From the NCBI GenBank assembly GCA_019279435.1, contig JAAALK010000288.1, positions 75,477,499 to 75,541,498 of the forward strand: 64,000 bases of DNA, written 5' to 3'. Under the pieces are notes generated by a model that was not told where the DNA came from, did no database searches, and was given only the letters and a program-made list of their open reading frames with translations. The stretch comes from Zizania palustris. Taxonomy: Eukaryota > Streptophyta > Magnoliopsida > Poales > Poaceae. The translations under genes and the position numbers were made by a program. This document shows, in pieces, positions 57,184 through 64,000 of this stretch (position 1 is the first letter of the stretch; each line of letters begins with the position of its first letter).

Positions 57184-57685
57184 ATGGCTCCTCCTAAGAT
57201 TGAACCAACAAATAGTGGATCCTCAGACTCTACATCAAGTGGCGTGTGTGAGGTTTGCAAATGCGGTAAACATAAGGTACATGATGGTATAGTTTGTAGT
57301 TGTTTGGCAAAGAAAGTGATTCTCATAAAGGACTCCGACTCGAAGGACGACTCGCGATCGCCGCAACCAGATAGGGTAAGTGTTGGCAGACGGAAGAATG
57401 ATGAGACAACCGGTGGTAGAGGGAAACATGCCGAGGCTAGCGGTGGAAAAGGGAAGCATGTAGAGCAATGCGGCAGCAAGAGGAGGAAGGAGGCAAGATC
57501 CTCTTTTTATGCAAATTTTATATTTTTATCATCCAATTCAATCATTGATAATAAGTTGTTCTCACTATCGCCGCCGCGTGTATTTTCTTGTTCAGGAACA
57601 TGGAGAGCAGTTCAGAATGCCTGATGATGCCGATTTGGTTGAGGATTGGCAAGTTGAGGCTTTTAATCTGTTTAACCAGAAATAG
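57184..57685 (+). CDS. Small two-exon ORF of unknown function inside the CACTA region
   Basis: Exon 1 begins at an ATG directly after a strong splice acceptor (AAAAAATGCAG, 57173-57183) and would end at GAG 57492. A possible intron 57493-57595 has a GC donor (GAG|GCAAGA) and a good acceptor (CTTGTTCAG). Exon 2 runs to TAG at 57683 in the same phase. The predicted 132-residue protein has a cysteine cluster (CEVCKCGKH, then CSC), a Lys/Gly-rich middle (GRGKHAEASGGKGKH) and an acidic tail (DDADLVEDWQ). I recognise no family. Promoter module 1 lies upstream. Alternatives are a captured host gene fragment or a diverged transposon accessory gene. If the GC donor is not used, the frame ends at 57624. 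Confidence 0.4.
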
Positions 57686-58189
57686 GTTGGGTTTGTGCCG
57701 AGGAAGAAGAAGAAGCTCCAAACCATATCTTTCTTTTGGGTTTGACCAGTAGTGCGTTTCGATGTGTAAGCTAGTTTCCCCAGCCTGGACTTGTGTTTGT
57801 TTACTTGCTTTCAAATAAACATGATATGTCAAGCGAGCCCCCGCACCACCGCGCTACAAAGTCTCGATCATATAGTAACAACATGTAATAAAAACACACT
57901 TAATGAAAATAAAAATAGTAAACTAAGGGAGAAAAATATCAATTTTTGCAATTAGAATATTGGTGTTGTATTTTTATTGTACAAAAGTTTCAATTTCAAA
58001 GGAAGAATAAACTATAGATAAGTTATGATGTATTTTTATTGTACATGTTTATTAATGAAATAAAAAAAGTAAAGTGAGGCAGAAAAATACCAAATTTTTA
58101 AATTTGATAAGTTATGATGTATTTTTATTGTTAAAAAATCAAGTTCAAACTAGAATTTAAACATGAATAAAAAAGTCATGAAAATGTAA

Positions 58190-58902
58190 AAAAAATGTTT
58201 GGATGCTAGCAGCAAGGTTCGAACCTCAAACCGCCTAAGTGTTTCTCGATATGAGTGGCAACGTATACTCGATAACCCCACCAGCGGCGGATTAGTAGTG
58301 GCGGGCATGCTGACGTCAGCGTATGCCCGCCACTACTATACTTTTTTCCACCCGCCCAGACTAAACCCTAGTAGTGGCGGTCGGTGACGTCAGCGGCCCG
58401 CCACTACTATGTCTTTGCCCGCCACTACTACGATAAATATCAGTGGCGGGCAGGATGACATCAGCATGCCCGCCACTACTAATCCACCTATATAAAAGTT
58501 TTTGCTCCCGCCGTCCGAAAACCTAGTTTCATTTCTAACTCCCGTGCGCCGAACTCTGCCCATTGCCGCCACTCCCGGAGCCCACGCCGCCCTCGGAGCC
58601 CGTCGTCGTCGTCCCCGAAGGCCGTCGCCACCAAACTCCGCACATCGCTCCCACAACCCACGCCACCCTCGGAGCCCGTCGCCACCGAACTCCGCTCGTC
58701 GCTCCTGGAGCCGTCGCCGCCATCCCCGAAGCCCGTCGCCATCGTCCAGGAGCACGCGCCGCCACCGTCCCTGGAGCCCGTCTCCTTCATCTCCGAGCTC
58801 ACGCCGCCGTCCCGGATCCCGCACTGCCGCCCTCCACACATCACCACCATCCGGAGCCCGTGTCGCCGCCCTCCACTCGTCGCCACTGTGCTGAAAAAAA
58901 GG
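58190..58902 (+). promoter_or_regulatory. Internal CACTA promoter module 2 with GC-rich first exon
   Basis: This repeats module 1: TGCTAGCAGCAAGGTTCGAACC, the GATAACCCCACCAG phrase, subterminal repeats (58290-58480), TATATAAA at 58489-58496 and CCGTCCGAAAACCTAGTTTC. Compared with module 1 it lacks about 85 bases of the tRNA-like part. The GC-rich exon (about 58515-58902) ends at a plausible splice donor (AAAAAAAG|GTCAGC). No matching second exon was identified nearby. Confidence 0.5.
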
Positions 58903-59623
58903 TCAGCTAGTGCCCTTTTTAACATCAATTCACATATGTTAATTAGGTCATGGACGAGAGTAGGCTAAACTCATGTGATGCATATAAAAGCGGACCTGAA
59001 ATTTTCTAGCCATCTAAAGACAGACAAAAAGTAGAAATAAATCAAGCATCTAGATCCAAGGACAAAACAGTAGTAAATGTCCCATGTGAGCATCTCACAT
59101 GAACACTAGCCTAGGATGGCCAAAGCCTTGGGTGGGTCTGCCTATGAATGCTTACGAGATATTTGATAATTTACCACTGAGAAGTGGCTTTATATTTTTG
59201 TCACATGGATCTATATTTATTGATATAAATAAGTCTACATGTTAGTCTTAATAATGACATCGTAATTGAAGAAGACATCTTTAGAGTGGCAAATAATCAA
59301 TTTTTTTGGATGGATGGATATATATACTTGTGCATGTGCCCTTGTTGCGCCCTGTCCTATTTCGCTGCATACACATATACCCTATTGATAGCTGACTTCA
59401 TCGATCGAGTGTCTCATCGATCTTCCTATATGTTGTGAAAATCAAGGATATATCAAATCAAAGTTGATCAAACATGAAGCACATGTTAATTTTGCTGGGA
59501 TCAAGATGGCAAATGGCACTAGGATGATGAGAATAGTGAGAAATATATATGTGCTTTATCAGGATGGGAGGAACTAGGAATCCATTACAAACTGAATGAT
59601 GAATGATCATGTTTGACAAGATG
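58903..59623. other. AT-rich stretch before the second CACTA terminus
   Basis: No ORF of note, no repeats recognised. It may be an intron of a transcript from module 2. Confidence 0.35.
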
Positions 59624-59652
59624 CACTACTACAAATCGTCACTGTAGTGGCG
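59624..59652 (+). repeat. Second CACTA left terminus (29 bp identical to 51828-51856)
   Basis: CACTACTACAAATCGTCACTG and the next eight bases are identical to the terminus at 51828, then the sequences diverge. Only one subterminal repeat follows directly, and another (GCCCGCCACTGC) is at about 59958. Confidence 0.75.
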
Positions 59653-59944
59653 AATCTAGGATTTTAGGATAGTTTCCATTATTTTGCCGATAAAATTTTA
59701 ATTACATTTTTATTTGTATGGTGCTAAACACATAATTTTTGAAGATAGTGTTAATAACATTATTTTCCTAATAAAGTGTTAATTACATTATTATGAATTA
59801 TGAGCACGCTTAGAGCTTATCCTCAAAATCAACTATAGATGAAGTGTTTGCATTCAATTATGCAGTGTTGTATGGACAAAGGCTTCAAAGATAACTAAAC
59901 TAACTAAACTAGTTATACTTGTGGTATATTTGAAGAGGGGAGAA

Positions 59945-60045
59945 GGGACGTCATCATGCCCGCCACTGCTAATCCGCCTATATAAATATTTCGCTCCTGC
60001 CGTGTGAAAATCCTAAGCCCTAATCTTCTCCCGCCAATTATGAAG
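59945..60045 (+). promoter_or_regulatory. CACTA promoter module 3
   Basis: GACGTCATCATGCCCGCCACT is followed by CCTATATAAATA (TATA at 59979-59986) and a CTCCTGCCGTGTGAAAATCC leader, matching modules 1 and 2 in order. It probably drove the gene beginning at 61443. Confidence 0.5.
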
Positions 60046-60239
60046 TTGAATATGTATGGGATGGTTCACTTGAATGGGATGGTCCTGAATAAGATGATAC
60101 AAGTAGGGCATTTGGTTGTTTGTATCGGATGATACATGATTTTGTCGAGGCGCCTATTCACCCCCCCTCTAGTTCTTGAGTGAAGTCTTCTATATCTAAG
60201 TTATGCCATGAGAAATATTGCATACCACATTACCACTTT

Positions 60240-61345
60240 TTAGAACAACTTTTAGAGGCCTATGATGCAAATAGTAATTGAGTTCTCTCATGTATGTCAT
60301 CAAGCCGTGGGACACATCCATTCCGGTCAACAACTTCTTCTTTCTCGTGTTGCTGACAGGGAATGGATGTGCTCACGGTTCCATGGCAGCCATGAACATA
60401 TTTGAAAAACAACACAAAATATGCTGAGGCCTCAACAACACAAGAGAGAACAACACAATCTCCTAACTTGAGGATTAATATAGTAGCTTCAGAAGTAATA
60501 GCTGACGACTGTAGCCAAGAAGAGTTTTCATACATTTTCCACCTTTGACAGTAGTAAACTGATCACAGTGTCAAAGGTGGGAAATGTATGAAAACTCTTC
60601 TTGGCTACAGTAGTCAGCTATTACTTCCGAAGCCACTATATTAATTCTCAAGTTAGGAGATTGTGTTGTTCTCTCTCTTTAGTTTTGTTGATACCTCAGC
60701 ATATTTTGTGTTGTTTTTCCCTCTAATGTTCCATGGCAACAAAATATGCTGAGGCCTCAACAACATTGTGATCAATTTACTACTGCTATTATTTCTAAGG
60801 CTACTATATACTAATCCTCAAGTTCATCCATCCGGTTGAAGGCCAACATTAGATTGTACAATTACTTTTAGAGGCCTATGATGCAAATTGTTATTGAGTT
60901 ATCTCATGTATGTCATCAAGCCGTGTGAAACATCCATTCCTGTCAACAACTTCTTCTTTCTCGTGTTGCTGACAGGGAATGGATGTGCTCACGGTTCCAT
61001 GGCAGCCATGAACATTTTGAAAAGCAACACAAAATATGTTGAGGCCTAAACAACACTGTGATCAGTTTACTACTGCTATTATTTCTAAGGCTACTATATA
61101 CTAATCCTCAAGTTCATGCATCTGGCTGAAGGCCAACATTAGATTCTGCAATTCCTTTTAGAGTCCTATGATGCAAATTGTTATTTAGTTATCTCATGTA
61201 TGTCATCAAGCCATGAGACACATCCATTCCTGTCAACAGCTTTTTCTTTCTCGTGTTGCTGACAGGGAATGGATGTGCACATGGTTCCATGGCAGACATG
61301 AACATTTTGAAAAACAACACAAAATATGCTGAGGCCTCAACAACA
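60240..61345. repeat. Threefold direct repeat carrying hairpin cassettes
   Basis: A unit beginning TTTTAGAGGCCTATGATGCAAAT occurs at about 60247, 60866 and (variant) 61157. Each holds an internal hairpin: CACATCCATTCC...GTCAACA pairs with TGTTGCTGACAGGGAATGGATGTG across a short CTTCTTTCTC loop (about 60310-60370, 60930-60990, 61219-61279). The units also share AACAACACAAAATATG and CTGAGGCCTCAACAACA. No coding potential is seen. Confidence 0.65.
60411..60706. repeat. Large palindrome, arms about 140-150 bp
   Basis: The left arm (about 60405-60552) is the near-perfect reverse complement of the right arm (about 60566-60710), separated by about 15 bases around GTAAACTGATCACAG. Differences include a few substitutions and one replaced segment near the outer end. 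It lies within the first repeat unit. Confidence 0.75.
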
Positions 61346-61442
61346 CTAGAGAGAGAGAACAACACAACATTCTAACTTTAGGATTAATATGACATCAGAC
61401 CTTTTTTGCATAACCAAAATTCTGATACATTAGCCTCTTAAT

Positions 61443-64000
61443 ATGAATAGTTTATCTATGGCGGAAGAAGGACGTTCCATCGAGGAGCTCATCTACGAGT
61501 CTCCCGCAAAAACAAATAAAGAGGGTTCATCTGAAGGATCCTCCGATAGCGAATCTTCGTACCACTCTCCGGAGAATGAACATCCAATGGAGCCTAGGAA
61601 GAAGAGAACGAGAGAAGACGCCGATGAGGATTACATTCCTAAAGCTCAAGCGGAGGTAATTATTACGTTAGTAACAAGTCAGAGCAGCTTCTAACCGAGG
61701 ATTACATTCCTGAAGCTCACATTGTCTATCATCGTAGGATCGTCCAAAGCGAGGAAGCAAGCGTCGATTATTCCAAGTCGAGAAAAGAACAACTATTGTC
61801 CCAGCTATTGAGTCAGCTGAGCGAACAGATGTTGAGCCCGCTGCCACAACATCATCTGCAAATGCGAAGAGGAGAGGGAAACGGGAGAAGAACAAACTGC
61901 ATACAACTATCTATGAGGTTGAAGAAGTGCATGTTGATGGGGCTCCAAAGAAGCCAAAAGAAATCACAGCGAAGTGGCGTAACGACTGTGGATGTCTCGC
62001 CAGGGAGCGATGTAAGATGGTTTGGAAAAATTGGAAGACTGTCCCTGAAGCTACAAAGAACGAATTGTGGCAGCATATAAAAGCGCATTATAAATTCCCG
62101 GAAGACCGCTTAGAAGACGCTAAAGCTGCCACATTGAAGACTATCGGGAAGGCTCTCCGTACATTTAGGACTAAACTGAACACACAATACCTTCAGAAAG
62201 ATGAGTCGCCACTCAACGACTACGGCTTTATAACGCCAAATGAATGGAACGAATTCAAAATGCAGCATTGCTCGGAAGAAGCCAAACAAGAGAGCATCAT
62301 GTTCAAAGAAGTTAATAAGAAGAATAAGTTCCCCATAAACTAGGGCCAGGTAGATATAAGGCCAAAGAGGATGAGTGGAGTAGAAAGGAGGAGGAGGACC
62401 GTGCGGCTGGGTTACCTGAATAGTTTTCAGGTGCTGATCAGCGCACTAAGAGATGGCTCCTAGGTCGAGCTAAAAAAACACCCGAGGGCCAATATATGCT
62501 CTCCGACTCACGGACTAGTGAAGTATTCCAGAAAGCACAGGAAATCGCTGAGTTGGAGAAGACTAGAAAGTTCAAGCCCGAGGGATGTAATGACCAGCTT
62601 ACATCTGCTCTCGGAAACGAGGAACATCGAGGGCGCACCCGAGGTGTCTCTTATATAGCACCCTGGAAAAATACTTTCAAGAAACAGGAGGGTGCCACAT
62701 ACAAGAAGAGTCAAGCACGCACAGACGACGCCGCAGAGCGCCATGCAGAGTGGGAGTGACACTTTTTTGAATTTATTAACGAGAATCCAAACATAATGCA
62801 GGCTGCAGCTGGACAAATAATTGTGCCAGAGGTACGACTCGATGTACCAAGCAGTGTTGGCTCAATACAAGACAAATTTCCTGTAAATTATATTAAAGAG
62901 GACACACCATGCAGTCTGCATGTACCGATAGGGCGCAAAAGGCATTCCCAAGAGGCTGCACGAGGCATTGCTATGCCTGGGGATTTATTTCACAATCGGC
63001 CTATTCCTGCAGACTATACCAAGGTTCAGGTCAATGAGATCACCAACGACAGATTTATTAATGACCCCTTGGATCTTCCAATGCCTGATGAGGGGATTGA
63101 GACAATCGGAGATGCTCTAAATAACTTTGTCCTATGGGCGAGCCGAGATATCAAATTACTGCAGACAAGTTCTCAGAGTAAATCACCTATTGTCTCATCA
63201 CAATCCCCCACATATCTTTCATCTCAGGATGTGCAAAATATAGGATCTTTATCACCTGTTGATGAGCGTGAAATAGAGGAAAAGGCAAAGGAAGAGCCAG
63301 TGCCCAATAAAGTGGCAGAAGTGATAGAATCGAAAGTGACTTCTGATCCTCAAGTGACAAAGCCAGTGCCAGTGCTTGAGCCCACTGATGAGCCCAACAC
63401 AAATGTGCCAGAGCCAGATCAAATGCCAGTGCTAGTTCCGGCTGAGCCTCAAGTGCCAGTTCCGGCTGAGCCGCAAGTGCTAGTTCCGGCTGAGCCTCAA
63501 GTGCCAGTTCCGGCTGATCCTCAAGTGTCGGTGGCCAAGCCCATAACAAAAGTGCCAGTGCTAGTTGCTGCCGAGCCTGAAAAACAAGATGCATGCCCAA
63601 AGCCAGCAATCCACAAGATAACTGTTCAAGCTGGGCAGTGTTCTGCGCTGAAATCTGAGATGCATAAATTTTTTACTACTATGGGGAAAACACGTTCTAT
63701 GCCCGAAGCGGCTCCCATAAAGGCTCCAGTACAAAAGCATGCGGGCTCACTTTCTGTTGATAAGAGGACCTACGGAGACGAGGATTATATCGAATACGAA
63801 CCAGGCAAACCATTATTACCCCAAGGAGTACTTAATTGTATGCCTTGGATGATGAAAACATTTCATGACTAGTACCTCGAAGCGTCTTCGTTAGGAGTAA
63901 CACAAAGAGAACTGAAGGTTCCACAAGAAATATTCAACTGCCCAGAGTTTAAGCTTGCACTATTTTTCGACGACTTCCATCGGATGTTTCGTCTGAAGCG
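61443..64000 (+). pseudogene. Second CACTA gene (Transposase_24-like), broken and cut by window edge
   Basis: Exon 1 (61443-61655; a later ATG at 61458 is also possible) is acidic and Ser-rich with a basic PRKKRTR patch. An intron (61656-61737, GT..AG) is in phase with exon 2 starting DRPKRGSKRR. The conserved part (61927-62343: KWRNDCGCLARERCKMVWKNW, NDYGFITPNEW) resembles the plant Transposase_24 family linked to En/Spm elements. Breaks: a TAG with a frame change near 62341-62354, TAG at about 62421, TGA at 62757, TAG at 63870. The region 63420-63530 holds nine-residue repeats (VPVPAEPQ). The end (GVLNCMPWMMKTFHD, then LGVTQREL) resembles the segment that precedes an Ulp1-type protease in grass CACTA second genes; that domain would lie outside the window. 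In the family this protein assists TNP2, probably by DNA binding. Confidence 0.7.

Larger units (their letters stand above)
51828..64000 (+). mobile_element. CACTA (En/Spm) transposon region, right end beyond window
   Basis: The terminus CACTACTACAAATCGTCAC starts at 51828, followed by subterminal AGTGGCGGGC and GCCCGCCACTA repeats in both orientations, a TNP2-type transposase and, further on, a Transposase_24-like gene. A second identical 29-bp terminus at 59624 means the region may be two nested or tandem elements. No right terminus (reverse complement) occurs before 64000. Confidence 0.8.

Noticed and set aside
60140..60165. Copia LTR end, based on a CTATTCACCCCCCCTCTAG phrase
   Set aside because: Only the phrase is present; no LTR boundary, partner or primer site follows, so it is at most a small relic.
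60240..61345. CRISPR-like array
   Set aside because: The repeats are few, long, unevenly spaced and themselves contain hairpins. The window is plant nuclear DNA with no cas genes.

Overview
The window looks like nuclear DNA from a large-genome grass (Poaceae, possibly panicoid; the species cannot be fixed from sequence alone). It is almost entirely transposable elements. I recognise no ordinary host gene, rRNA gene, functional tRNA gene or CRISPR array. Nearly every element gene is broken, mostly by stop codons that single C-to-T or G-to-A changes would explain.

Bases 1 to about 33,707 are a nested stack of LTR retrotransposons. From outside in: element C (minus strand; leader and 5' LTR at 32102-33707); Tat-lineage Ty3/gypsy element B (minus; protease, gag, primer site and 5' LTR at 25005-32101), which carries a copia-type solo LTR with a GTCCA target duplication inside gag (26921-28934); Tat-lineage element A (plus; pol and 3' LTR at 7982-25004), inserted in B just after the protease; and two chromovirus (Tekay-type) elements inside A. 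E1 (1-7981, minus) sits in A's reverse transcriptase. It is non-autonomous, with a capsid-less gag and a coiled-coil ORF. E2 (12201-24737) sits in A's 3' LTR and is the most unusual object here: its two LTRs are inverted relative to each other, both outer ends are U5 ends, it has no 5' leader or primer-binding site, yet one 5-bp target duplication (ATACT) flanks the whole unit. It therefore looks like a single integration of a fold-back or strand-switched cDNA.

From 33,708 to about 51,827 lies lower-density repeat debris: a Tourist-like MITE (TTA duplication), a weaker MITE candidate, GC-rich islands without a recognisable gene, a 1.36-kb copia LTR with a fragment of its RNase H, a decayed SIRE-type copia pol, one terminus of a CACTA transposon with subterminal repeats, and tandem duplications of about 103 and 409 bp.

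From 51,828 to the right edge lies a CACTA (En/Spm) transposon region: a terminal repeat, subterminal GGCGGGC/GCCCGCC repeats, a broken TNP2 transposase, two duplicated promoter modules carrying tRNA-like A/B boxes, a small two-exon ORF of unknown function, a second identical 29-bp CACTA terminus with its own promoter, a repeat field with a roughly 150-bp-arm palindrome and three hairpin cassettes, and a broken second CACTA gene (Transposase_24-like) that runs off the window. The two transposon genes would supply mobilisation functions if intact. As read here, both are pseudogenes.
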